From Anticarsia gemmatalis (taxonomy: Eukaryota; Arthropoda; Insecta; Lepidoptera; Erebidae), in the NCBI RefSeq assembly GCF_050436995.1, contig NC_134762.1, forward strand, positions 10,624,167 through 10,688,166: a DNA stretch of 64,000 bases. Direction: 5' to 3'. Each line of letters starts with the position of its first letter. The stretch's first letter is position 1. Below the pieces are notes generated by a model, which did not search any database, was not told the origin of the DNA, and saw nothing but the letters and a program-made list of their open reading frames with translations. Positions 49,977-59,943 of the stretch are shown piece by piece. Position numbers and translations under genes: made by a program.

Positions 49977-49990
49977 GTTGCCATGGTAAC
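49977..49990 (+). promoter_or_regulatory. RFX X-box, GTTGCCATGGTAAC
   Basis: The 14-mer GTTGCCATGGTAAC is a full match to the imperfect-palindromic X-box bound by RFX transcription factors (GTTRCC ATGG YAAC). It lies 2.2 kb upstream of the first recognised coding exon on the minus strand. The same 14-mer recurs at 58446. A functional site is plausible but unproven. Confidence 0.45.
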
Positions 49991-50109
49991 CAGTTAATTC
50001 CCTGTAGATCTGCTTTTGTTATTTTGTTGAACACTTTATTGAAAACTTACTATGCCCCGGAGTTTTAGCCGCGTTCAAGCTTATTATTCCGTTCTCTTTA
50101 AATATTGTG

Positions 50110-50345
50110 TAATATTCTTTCTTTTAAAAGACAGGACAACGAGTCACAAGAGCAATTCTTAGTGCGGGAGACTAAGAATTGCTCTTGTGTCTCGGGGACT
50201 TTACAAACATACAAACAACGGACACAAAGTATAACCGAAATTATTAATTGTGGATCGCACAAATATTGTACCGTGTGGGAATCGAACCCACGACCTCCCG
50301 ACGCAATGGTAGCGGCGTAGCGACCTAAATCACTGCGGCAAGGAT
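50110..50345 (-). repeat. SINE-like repeat with inverted tail
   Basis: The minus strand has GTGGGTTCGATTCCCACACG, a B-box-like element, followed by CCGTTGTTTGTATGTTTGTA and GTCCCCGAGACACAAGAGCA. Its tail is then repeated in inverse orientation, making the hairpin listed separately. A 71-codon frame here is repeat-derived. Confidence 0.5.
50146..50188. repeat. Perfect 18-bp hairpin, 7-nt loop
   Basis: ACAAGAGCAATTCTTAGT, loop GCGGGAG, then its exact complement, extended by a further C-G pair. It arose by inversion of the repeat tail. Confidence 0.85.
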
Positions 50346-51503
50346 ATCAAAACCTACGTTTAAAGTTGTTGATCAAATATATTCTATTATTTTCATTCAA
50401 TCCGAAATCCATAAAAGGATGGTTAGCACAAACCATCTGTTATGAGCACCATGTGTTAAATTACATCATAGCTTAAATTAAACGCTGATTGTAAAGCTAT
50501 ATGGGAATGAGAGGAAAAAACAAATTAAAACCATTCAGTAATTAATTAGCGTAGGAAGGAGGATATTTACTACGTTTTATTTAAAAAAGACAAATCTTAC
50601 AGTACGAATGCTGAACATTTGAGGACACTGAGTACTTGGTGATTAAAAGAGTTATTAAACTTTTATAATTAGTATTAATTTTGCATACTTACATGATTTA
50701 TGTGAGTGACCTTATGTGGCTGGTAATTTATTATAACATTTACTAAAACATTTTTCGAAGACAAGAAAGAATATTTCGTTGTGGGAACTTCGCGGACAAA
50801 CAAAATATCTGATTAAAAACCAGTTTTTATGGTCAACCACCCAATTTCGGTTAATAAGGGACACTATCTTTAATGGCAAGTAGATACATACCTATTTTAC
50901 CATGTTTGTTTTCATTAAAAACTGCACAGAACGTCTGCGTGAATTGTAATGTCTGGTAAATTTAGTCTTTCATGTCTATTATTTATATATTTATAACCTC
51001 ATACATGAAACAGTCTTTAAATCAACCTAACTTTTTATTCACAACAATAGTTAATAGAGACAATAAATCGACATTTCTGCGTCCCCCTTCTAAAAGATAA
51101 AACACAACGCACAAGATTGAGTTTCAATAGACCACGGCCTTAGACCGTATAATTTACTATTTGATATGATCTTAGAACATACAATTTCCTTTTACCTTAG
51201 GCATAGAAACCACGCATTATTATACCGCTCTCAAAACTGTCATGGCGTTTGCTTACCCCATAATTACTAAAAGGGAAAGCGAATCCAACTTTGATATTGT
51301 ATTAGTAGTTGAATATCTAGTACAATGATTAAAAGATAACAACACAAGATAATAATAAGTGTCAGATAATCTATCTGGCAAGTAAAATAAAAATGTAAAT
51401 AAATATCGTTGGAAAAATCACACACGGTCATTTGATTTCAAATTAAGCAGAACTTGTACGTTGTTATAAGTGACAATGCATACATACATAAACACATAAA
51501 TCA

Positions 51504-51540
51504 CACATTTTTCTAGAGGTTAGCCCTCTAGAAAAATGTG
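51504..51540. repeat. Perfect 16-bp hairpin, 5-nt loop
   Basis: CACATTTTTCTAGAGG, loop TTAGC, CCTCTAGAAAAATGTG. Lies within a SINE-like segment (tacataaacacataaatcac ... cagagacca); the 23.5 kb copy of that segment lacks the hairpin. Confidence 0.85.
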
Positions 51541-52073
51541 TACAGAGACCAAAGAACGCTATTAGTCGATCCTTACAAACTTCCCTTGCCTCATTCACAT
51601 CCATACATCTTGTCAGTCAATTATACATACATATATACAAAATTCCATCTTATAATATTGTCATTTATTTAAAAGAGGCGAAACTGGCCCTTAATATAAG
51701 TATTTGGTTCTTTTGATTGCGATATTTTAACGATCAGGCTGTTAATACATAGTTACAAGACAAAAAAATATTTTGAATTTATTTTACGAGCTAATAAGAA
51801 ACAAATTCAAACAAGCTCTTACATTAAACGTGCATAAATCCGTGCACATTTTTATTAATAAATACCAACCACCCACACAAAAAATACCCCACTATACGAG
51901 AACTACCACAAACATACATTCTACCGTTCATTTTTATAGTCGCAAGCAAAAATATTAGACAAATGCACCACGTAAGTCTTCAAAAACGCCCTATAATATA
52001 AATATAATCACCCCACCCCGTCACAAGGGTGATTTCATCCCTTAATCACCCCACAGCTTCATGGATTCATGGT

Positions 52074-52096
52074 ACAAGGTCACGCTTTCAAGGTCA
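52074..52096 (+). promoter_or_regulatory. Two FTZ-F1/nuclear-receptor-like half-sites
   Basis: ACAAGGTCA at 52074-52082 and TCAAGGTCA at 52088-52096, start to start 14 bp. The second matches the insect FTZ-F1 monomer consensus YCAAGGYCR fully. The first differs only at the leading base. The surrounding 52010-52125 block is GC-richer than its flanks. A frame of 26 codons (52123 down to a TAA at 52042, minus strand), behind the acceptor-like tttcttcccag, covers the same bases, so a terminal exon is a weak alternative. Confidence 0.35.
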
Positions 52097-53059
52097 AGGG
52101 CGGCTCTCCGATCGATACGGATGCTGGGAAGAAACGAGATAGCAATATGTACAGTGCACATGTGGGAAAGAGATGGGTATAGTATTAGAAGATAGTGTTT
52201 TTCCTGAAACGTTCGCAAGGATGCTGTGTTTTAAACGCTTGAGGTTTGTTTTCAATGAGGGTTGTATGGGGTTAATAAATTTGTATGATGGTTTGTTTAT
52301 TGATGAAGGGGTGGGTTGAGCTTAAAGTTATTTGCAATCAAGCATTCATATAATTGCAATTAGAAGCTTGGTAATGAATTTATCTGCTATGAGATTGTTT
52401 AGACTTCATTAAGGAGAATGCACGTCTAGACCAGGTTCCTATTCCTACTTATACAAAAAAATAACTTACTTACTTACTGGTTTACTAAACAATAAAAAAA
52501 TCTACAAAAACATTCCCTCTTACTTAATCGGAAAATTTAACCATTTTCAGTACACTATTTTTGTAAAAGTGCTTGAATTTTGCAACCCCTTCAAAACGTT
52601 TATCAGCTGGTTCCTTAATCATATTTCGACCATCCATTTAAGAAATACAAACAGTAATTGTAAACTTATCACTACAAGTATTATGAAACCAAAACATACC
52701 CTACAGTAATAATTTTATGTTTTAATTTGCAACATAAAGGCATTAACCTCCCGCTTCAGGCTACTTCAATGTCAAACAAACACAGCCTTGAAGGCTATGT
52801 ATTATGAAGCAATCCCTCAAGACCTGAGCCAGGATCGATCCAGATAGATTTATTGATGAGATAAGCTTTCGTTTTAATGCTGGTTTTGCCATTTTATAAC
52901 GTTAAGACAGGTTTTTCGCATGATATTGCAAAAAAAAATCTAATTGCTGGTAAAAGTTTTAAGTTTCCAAAAGTCGCTGAATTTCTTACGGGTTTTTCTA
53001 GACCTTCGGGTATAATAAGCGTGTTGACAAAAAATAAAAAATAAGTAATTAGAAAGGAC

Positions 53060-53245
53060 TACATATGCAATGGGTGAGGCTGGTTACATATTGGACACCA
53101 CACGATGGATATCGACGTTGAGGCCGACCACAGCGTATGTGCCATGAAAATTTAGCGGCACTAGCGGGTCCATCGTGGTGGAGTATGGTACTGGAGAGAC
53201 AGGTTTGGAAGGAAAGAGGAGAGGCCTTTGCCCAGCACTGAAACA
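53060..53245 (+). pseudogene. LINE (RTE-like) reverse transcriptase 3' remnant
   Basis: Reading the plus strand across one stop gives a GRPQ-R block, then AGPSWWSMVLERQVW and GEAFAQH. This is the typical C-terminal end of RTE-type retroposon ORFs in insects (GRP, W, then A-x-DR-x-x-W and GEA-F/Y-x-Q). It contains a stop and is a dead fragment. A frame on the opposite strand (53049-53372) is a shadow. Confidence 0.55.
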
Positions 53246-54163
53246 CATATAAAGGGCTAGAAAAACTGATATCCTTTTTCTTTTTCGGGATAAAATCTGT
53301 CACTCTGTCAAACTTTCTAAGGCAAAAATTTGTGAGCATTATACTTAACAAGATGTGAATATATTCCTTCACGTTCGCCTACCGGATTATAAACTTAAGT
53401 TGTTAATAAAAGCCTGAGTAAAAATGTAAAGCATTACTTGAAAGCTTTAATTAAAGTGTCACGGCGTGTCTTTATGAAAAGGCCGAAAGGTAAGGGTTCG
53501 CATTAAACCTGCTCTGACATGTTATAAAAAGTGATTGATGATGTACGTGCAAGATATATTTGTTGTAGATTTATATCAGTGCAAAGAAAGTAATATGAAA
53601 AAAATATCTTTACTTAGGCCAAAGGATAAGCATTGCCATTCAACGTGGCAATGCTGCTAGCATTCTGGGTACTTTACCGGTCGACGATGGTGAGGAGAAA
53701 TACGACGCGTGACGCACTCTCTTTTGTATTATTGTAAATACTTATTTATTGTTTTTTTTAGGATTAATTTAAAAAAATAGTTTTTTTTTCATATTTAAAA
53801 GTTTTCATTATGCCAAAAAATAAATAAACTTATCAAAGACACTATGTGGAATGAGTAAGTAATTATAACTTTGGGAAAATATTTAACTAGGGTGTTCTTG
53901 TTTATCAATATAAGAACTAAGGGCTCTTTCAATTTAGCCGTATCGTGTCGGACCGCAGCAGTGCCGAAACGGTGCGTTTGTCGTACGGTGCACGGACGGT
54001 CATTTGTTTTCATACAAATCGCACGGTGCGGCAACAGTGCGGTGTCGGTACCGAGAACGCACGACGACAGGACGGCAACGTCACAAGCTCCACGTGTTCA
54101 TTTCGCTGTTAAATAGTGCGGTGACTAAACGTGACAGCTAATTTCATTGAATTTTCATGTTTA

Positions 54164-54436
54164 TTATTTGCTTAAAATGGATGATATAGACGTGGAAGAA
54201 TTTATAAATGAAATTGAATTATTGAGTAATTCGTAGAAACATTCTCTTGACATTCTTAAGTAATTAAAAAAATTGCTTGGGTCTTGTTTTAACCTAGGAT
54301 AAAGAATATGGAAATCACCAAAATTACATGTTAATGAAAACATCGGTAGTGTTCTTTTACGGGCGCGGCGTTTTTGTTTCTGTTTGATATTTTTTAACAG
54401 GAGCACTAACAGTAATGTTTCTTCGTCAGAGTCCAT
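54164..54436 (-). pseudogene. Truncated Harbinger transposase N-terminus
   Basis: From the Met at 54436 the frame begins MDSDEETLLLVLLLKNIKQK, then passes a basic block (RRARKRTLP) and FHILYPRLKQDPSNFFNYLRMS. This is the layout of Harbinger/HARBI1-type nucleases before the DDE catalytic region: acidic-Leu start, Arg/Lys block, then the F-x-x-x-RMS-x-x-x-F/Y motif. After about residue 72 the frame becomes the antisense of the facing ORF and stops at 54164. The catalytic domain is therefore missing by internal deletion. The frame can be extended upstream to 54508, but MDSDEE is the likelier start. Confidence 0.75.
54177..54236 (+). pseudogene. Start of the second Harbinger ORF (19 codons)
   Basis: An ATG with context cttaaaATGG opens MDDIDVEEFINEIELLSNS and stops at TAG. 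It lies about 256 bp inside the left TIR and faces the transposase fragment. Autonomous Harbinger elements carry a second Myb/SANT-like DNA-binding ORF, and this acidic start may be its beginning, cut at the deletion junction near 54220-54236. Assignment to the Myb-like protein is inference from element structure. Confidence 0.4.
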
Positions 54437-54709
54437 GGCTACACAGCTGTCACATGAATTTAAAACAACACTAACATACAAACGCACGGCAGTCAGATAC
54501 GCTTTCAATTTAGGCGTTTGGTGTCGGACGGCTAACGTACCGCAGCGGTACGGCAGCGGGCTATGACCAGCGGCACGGTTAACGTGCGGCAGCCGTACGA
54601 CACGAAACGTCTAAATTGAAAGAGCCCTAAGCAATGGTAAAGTTTGACTGAAAAAGTAGATAATGTTTGACCTCAAATCTTGAACCCTGTAAATATAACA
54701 TTATATGAT

Positions 54710-54870
54710 GCCGGTTATACCCGAAAGCGTAAGCAGAGGTGTATGAGTCATTATCGATAGTAATCCCAAGAAAAAAAAGGCAAGCACGTTACCCAACTCC
54801 CACTGAGAAATATCCTAATATAAATGACCAATGTCACTTTGCGCGACCCGGGAATCCAACCCCTAGACCT
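54710..54870 (-). mobile_element. SINE fragment, reverse orientation
   Basis: The minus strand has GGTCTAGGGGTTGGATTCCC (degraded B box) and a truncated body ending in the CACCTCTGCTTACGC-like tail. It begins just right of the Harbinger element. Confidence 0.35.
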
Positions 54871-55954
54871 CATGACCAGCCGTTAGTTAAATTACCGATC
54901 GCACAGTTACAGTCAATGACCAAAATCTTAAACTATAGACATTTGCATGAAAATAAATACCGTCCCATTACCACTTTAGTTAACACAGACATCAAACTCA
55001 AATCCTCACAAACTGACATTGCGTCAAACTTCTACCAAACAAGGTTCTACATACACAAAGCCTGTATTGCTAGCTGTATTCAATGTGAATACATGTGGCT
55101 TTGAGCTGAAAGTTTGTACGTACTATGTAATTGGTAGCGTGTGAACTGGGCTGCTTACATCACTGTGGTCATGTGTTCGCTTTGTGAATTTACTGGTTTA
55201 TATACCTGTATGTTTTTGAAATGAGAGAGAAAATCTAGAGGATAAAGTTTGATAAAATAAGTGCAATCAGTTGGTGTGATAAACATGATATTAAAGTTTA
55301 AATAAAAACTTTTTTATACTACTTTGACTATTTTATTTTGCTGCCCAAAAAGGCCTTTGCTTAAGCTTGTAATGGTTTGTTATAGGTTAACCATACTTAT
55401 GTAATAAATCTGAAATTGAATTGAGTTATTGAACTACTTTTACCTAATAATTTCATTTAATTACGGATAATAGTATGATCGTTCTAAAGGCCTCTTATTT
55501 AGTAAGAATAGTAGACATAAAAGCAATAACATTCGACCGAATTGTCATGAAAATGAACTTAACGGACACTCCACAAACCAATTTACATAACCACTTGACA
55601 GAATCCCTAAAACTCAAAAAACTTCCTTAATTATAATCACTAAGGCCAAACTTTGGCCCCGAACAAGGCCTACTAAATAATTCTAAGATTTTGGCCTGAC
55701 TTGACGCTTTCAAGGTCTCAGACTATTTAACTGCTAAGCTTAATTTATAGCCGTTATTAAAAAAGCAAATATTTTAGAAAATTGCTTTCTATCAAATGCT
55801 TTATTTAGTGTGATTTATTAAACGTTATGATATTAATTTTGGAGACTGTTTTTGGGAAGAGATATTAGGTGTTGGAAACTGTTATTAACAAAGTTGACTA
55901 ATTTGATAACTTAATGATCCTGTGGTACACATTTTATTCTTCCTTGTCTTTACC

Positions 55955-56107
55955 TCACGTCAGGGGTCGGAAAAGCATGTTTTCGTTCTTAAAAAAATTG
56001 ACAAGCAATTCTGCTGTTTTTACAACCGGCAGCCTGTATGACGTCACCATCTTAAAAATTCTAAGTATATTTAGTATTGTTGAACGGGAGTTTGGACAGT
56101 GGTGTGG
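55955..56107 (-). other. Open frame behind a strong acceptor, with CRE palindrome
   Basis: On the minus strand a pyrimidine-rich acceptor (ctcctcccccacag) is followed by 50 open codons, including RIFKMVTSYRLPVVKTAELL, ending at a TGA. It contains TGACGTCA (56039-56046), the ATF/CREB palindrome. It could be a terminal exon, a piece of an unrecognised repeat, or a regulatory element. No donor, partner exon or poly(A) signal was identified, and I do not recognise the peptide. Confidence 0.2.
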
Positions 56108-56756
56108 CTGTGGGGGAGGAGATGATGAAGGCTGCCGCCTACAGGGGCTCGGGTAGGGTTTATGTGACAGGTCATAAGCAGAGACAGCGTATTGCATTTC
56201 AAGAACTGTTTAATTTCCGGAATTACTGACAAAATAACAATCATTTTTGAAAATCTCTTAATTTCTGAATCGCCTCTTCTAATTTCGGAGACTGAAGCTA
56301 TTTTCTATTTTAATTATAATTTTCTTTTGAGTCTAAAATTTTATAGGTGTCAACTTAAGTGCGTTTGAGTGGTAATACTATGATTATATCACTAGATTTT
56401 ATTGTACCTTTTTCACCTTTGTTACCTAAAACACACGTTTAGTCTTAGCAATACATTATTCATTCTATACCCGTAGTATATTAATATTCTCTTTATACCT
56501 TCATATTGGTACAGGTGGAACAACGGCATTGCTAGGACGTGCTCTCGATTCAGACTGTACATACATGATCGCTTACACAAGTGTTTGGTCAAAGTGGAGG
56601 TGTTTGAAGGTTTTTGTATGTTAGGTAAAATTGGTATCTGTTTGAGGCCACAGACTGTATGGACGAAATATCAAGAAAACCAAGGTAAAAATCTAATGTT
56701 CTTGTTGATATACATGTCATATATCTAAGTAGGTATATATAACTTATAGGTCTGAC

Positions 56757-56925
56757 ATACTGATATACCAACGGATATCGGCTTGAAATTTTGCATGCAG
56801 GTGTACCTAAATGTTATGACTTTGGCATCCGCCAAGAAAGCATTGTGATCAATTCTTTCAAATTAAGGAATTAACGGTCAGGCTGTGTGTTAGGCGGTAC
56901 GATATTCGCCGGGTCAGCTTGAAGA
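56757..56925 (+). mobile_element. Helitron-like remnant
   Basis: Interior phrase GGCTTGAAATTTTGCATGCA and the 3' segment TTCGCCGGGTCAGCTTG resemble eroded Helitron sequence. No intact termini. Confidence 0.35.
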
Positions 56926-57254
56926 TAAATAAAATCCTTTATTATCCTTACACCATGCTCGGTTGCCTAGCAACAGTACACAAACATAATAAACAACACA
57001 GAAAGCCTACAGCTATATTATCCACCGTCTTGACTTAAATAAAGATCAAAATATACGCACTCTCGCATCAATTTGAATTAATTACGATATCATTGTTTAG
57101 GAATATATTAAAGCATCATTATCCTTTGGTTTTCGTTCAAGTGTTTTCGAGGATCCTTCGTTTATTTGGCTAAGGACTGTTTTGGTAAATATCTTCTTTA
57201 AATAATACACGAACAGATTTATTTTTGTAAGTCTTATTTCATTTATTACAAGTA

Positions 57255-57460
57255 TGAAGTTACGCTTGTTATACTCGAAGGTGTAGAGCTGTATGAATTA
57301 CATATACGTTCTGCAATTGCTTAGTTAGTGTCAACAGGTATGCCTATTGCAATTTACCGGGACCGTTACCAAAATCCGGGCTATTATTGAGAATAATCTA
57401 ATCTTTAAATTAGGAAAGACTAGCAAGTTTGCTTGAACCGAGAATCAAACCCGAGACCTC
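57255..57460 (-). mobile_element. SINE copy, reverse orientation
   Basis: The minus strand reads GGTCTCGGGTTTGATTCTCG (B-box-like), then TTATTCTCAATAATAGCCCG and the rest of the body. Same family as at 18.6 and 33.0 kb. Confidence 0.5.
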
Positions 57461-57964
57461 GCAGACGCGTGCTTTAGAACACTATCACCAAGATCACAGA
57501 CCGGTGGTATATTGGGACTAAATGGACAACCGCGAAAATAATTTCATACACCTATACCTTCTCGTATAACAGGAGTTAAATCAGAAATAATAAAAAATCA
57601 ACGTGGATTTTTGCAAGAATCTGATAATCATAAATTTATAAGCTGTGGGCAATAAAAATGTAAAACTGCAGCTGCGTCCTTCTCATGTTAAGATAAGGAT
57701 TTATGTCACTATATTTTCTCTGAGCAGACGTGCAATTTTGTTTAGTACTCTAGATAATATAGTGGTTTAGTTTAAAAGATGTTTTTGATATGTTAAAGGC
57801 TATATTTTGTTTATAATATTAGCGTTATCTGCCACGGTATAAAATATATAATCGGTGTTTTCGGGTTATTGTTGTGTGTGGGATTTATTTTCTGATTGTA
57901 ACATAAGTACAGTCGTGAGGCAAGTTTGGGTTTTATACACAAAAGTCAATGCAATTAGTATATC

Positions 57965-58215
57965 AGGCTAGCCTTTCTTCCAATTATGTTGGAGTCTGCT
58001 TCCAGTCTCACCAAATACAGCTGAATATCAGTATTTTACACGCAGCGACTGCCTATCGGGCCTCCACAACCCAGTTACTAGGATTTAATACGATACCCCT
58101 CGGTAAGACTGGTTGTCAGACAAGTGAGTGTCAAAAATCTTTGAAAATGTCATCCGTGATCCAAGAATCATAATTTATCTTCCCTTCCGAAACATGGAGG
58201 AATTCAGTTTGTACA
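57965..58215 (+). repeat. Dispersed repeat, truncated copy
   Basis: CTTTCTTCCAATTATGTTGG to AACATGGAGGAATTCAG. The tail is missing. Confidence 0.7.
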
Positions 58216-58415
58216 ACAACTACATGATCCTTATTTTTTGTATTATCTATTTGATTTTTAATGAATACTTGATACACGAAACAAGACAGGCCAATACGTC
58301 CTCGTGAAGCTACATCACTTTTACATAAGTAATAACTATCATTATTTAACCATGAATTTCCTTTCTTTGAAAATTGTTAGTCCTGTGACCTCTCTGACCA
58401 GAAGGTTGTACTCAC

Positions 58416-58474
58416 CCGGTGTTTCAGGGGTTTGTTTCAGTAGCGGTTGCCATGGTAACCGGCCCCGACAAGAC
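58416..58474 (-). other. Candidate 59-nt upstream exon, probably 5'UTR
   Basis: On the minus strand a strong acceptor (tgttctttgcag) precedes 59 GC-rich nt that end at the strong donor gtgagtac. One frame is open for 19 codons (CRGRLPWQPLLKQTPETP and neighbours). The frame needed to join directly to the phase-0 exon at 47751 contains a TGA. This suggests it is a 5'UTR exon with an upstream ORF (ATGGCAACC to TGA, nine codons) and that translation starts at Met 5 of the 47.7 kb exon. The perfect X-box GTTACCATGGCAAC sits inside it, so it could instead be a regulatory element with chance splice-like flanks. Confidence 0.4.
58446..58459 (+). promoter_or_regulatory. Second RFX X-box, identical 14-mer
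   Basis: GTTGCCATGGTAAC again, extended to GGTTGCCATGGTAACC, a near-perfect palindrome. It sits inside the candidate 59-nt upstream exon. RFX factors regulate ciliary genes and other targets in animals. Confidence 0.45.
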
Positions 58475-59227
58475 CTGCAAAGAACATGATAATTAGTTTA
58501 CATCGATTTTTATTTTGGACTTGGCTCAAATGTTGGCACAAAATGGATAATGTTGGTGATAAAAGAGTAATAGGTTTCGAAGATTGGATCAAATGTTGGT
58601 TGTTGGTAAGCAAGTAAAAAGTTGTTAGTTGTGTCTTGTGTTTTGTTCCACGAGTTTTCAAAATTCTAAATATTTTATTCTTCATATAACTCTATTGCCT
58701 AAACTTAGCCCTATCTTTGGTATCTATGGCAATTAAAACTGCAATTATCATACATTTAGTATTCTGTACTAACACACACGCATTTATTCTTATGTTTCAT
58801 ATCACACAGAGGTAAATTATATACTGGGTAATCTTCAAAACTACTGTACCAATTTAAACCATTTCTGTACAAATCGTAGCAAGATTGTCCTAAAATAATG
58901 AACGATACTCTCATATCCTATTCTTCTAATAAAAGATCATAAAAAATCTTACACGGACGAAATCGACACTAGGACTTTGTATTCAATAAACTCGTTTAAT
59001 TTAATCACGAGGATAAGTTCCTCATGAATATTAATTAAAGAAAGTGTTACAAATATTAATACAATCTAGGCTTATTCCAATATGGCGTCCTTTTCTCCTT
59101 ATTTGTATATGTTAATATCATTATTATAATAGGTTTTGTCTGCATATATTGAGGTGTGATATAATATGAGGCATTATGTTAGGTGTAGTCTCTAGTTTTT
59201 AGTAAATAATAATATGGTTGAGTAAGG

Positions 59228-59330
59228 TCCTAACCCGCACTTGGCCAGCGTGGTGGACTCAAGGCCTACACCCTCCCTCATTACGGGAGGAGACCCTTGC
59301 CCAGCAGTGGGACATTAATGGGTTAAATTT
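59228..59330 (-). repeat. LINE-tail/SINE-like repeat fragment
   Basis: Reverse copy: TAACCCGCACTTGGCCAGCG through TTACGGGAGGAGACCCTTGC to AGTGGGACATTAATGGG. Confidence 0.65.
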
Positions 59331-59692
59331 ATTTATTTATTTTGAGGTCCTAAAATGGTCGTAACCTAAGCACGTCTATAGTTTTACATAACTACAATTG
59401 GAAGGAATTTAAGTCACTTTTTTTAAATTCTTGGAAGAATCCGTCATAGCCAAGCAGCACTAGGCTAACATGATGAACATCGGGTTTTACTGCATTTTCA
59501 TTAAAGGAGGAGATCTGTTGTCAACAGTAATGAAGTAATAATATTAAACTTTATTTTTATTGTAAACTATACTATTTATGTTTCAAGGAAAAATATTTTG
59601 AAATATGTAAGACGAATATTGTCTAAAATTGTGTCATTTTTATGTTACTCTACTGTTATTGCCTATTACTGTTTATAGTATGTAGCTGACCC

Positions 59693-59943
59693 GCGCAACT
59701 TCGCTTGCGTCACATAAGAGAGAATGCGTCATATTTTTCCCCGTTTTTGTAACATTTTTCGTTGCTACTCCGCTCCTAATGACCGTAGCGTAATGTTATA
59801 TAGCCTATAGCCTTCCTCGATAAATGGGCTATCTAACACTGAAAGAATTTTTCAAATCGGACTAGTAGTTCCTGAGATTAGCGCGTTTAAACAAACAAAA
59901 AAACAAACAAACTCTTCAGCTTTATTATATTAGTAGGTATAGA
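59693..59943 (-). mobile_element. Helitron, second family, reverse orientation
   Basis: The minus strand begins TCTATACCTACTAATATAAT and ends with the hairpin and GCGGGTCAGCTAC, a one-base change from CTAG. About 250 bp. Confidence 0.75.

Larger units (their letters stand above)
53921..54627. mobile_element. PIF/Harbinger deletion derivative with TAA target duplication
   Basis: A 707 bp element with perfect 17-bp terminal inverted repeats, GGGCTCTTTCAATTTAG at the left and its complement at the right, flanked on both sides by TAA, the 3-bp target type of PIF/Harbinger elements. Subterminal regions are rich in CGGT/CCGT-like motifs. It keeps only the beginnings of two convergent ORFs (next two entries) and cannot code for functional proteins itself. 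Clean TIRs and an intact TAA suggest fairly recent movement using proteins supplied in trans. Confidence 0.9.
47752..58415 (-). other. Putative first intron or upstream region
   Basis: Between the 47.7 kb coding exon and the 58.4 kb candidate exon. It contains a TIR element at 49.6 kb, an X-box at 49.98 kb, two hairpins, the FTZ-F1-like pair at 52.08 kb, a LINE remnant, the Harbinger element and the CRE-containing open frame at 56 kb. No other coding exon was convincing. The stretches 47752-49570, 50350-51500, 52130-53040 and 54640-55950 showed nothing beyond AT-rich sequence and short SINE scraps. Confidence 0.4.

Noticed and set aside
53871..54116. Paired plus and minus ORFs in the left part of the Harbinger element
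   Set aside because: They are frames through GC-rich subterminal DNA of the transposon. The real ORF starts lie further inside.
54739..55104. 121-codon plus ORF
   Set aside because: It begins in a reversed SINE fragment and continues into unrelated AT-rich sequence. No motif.
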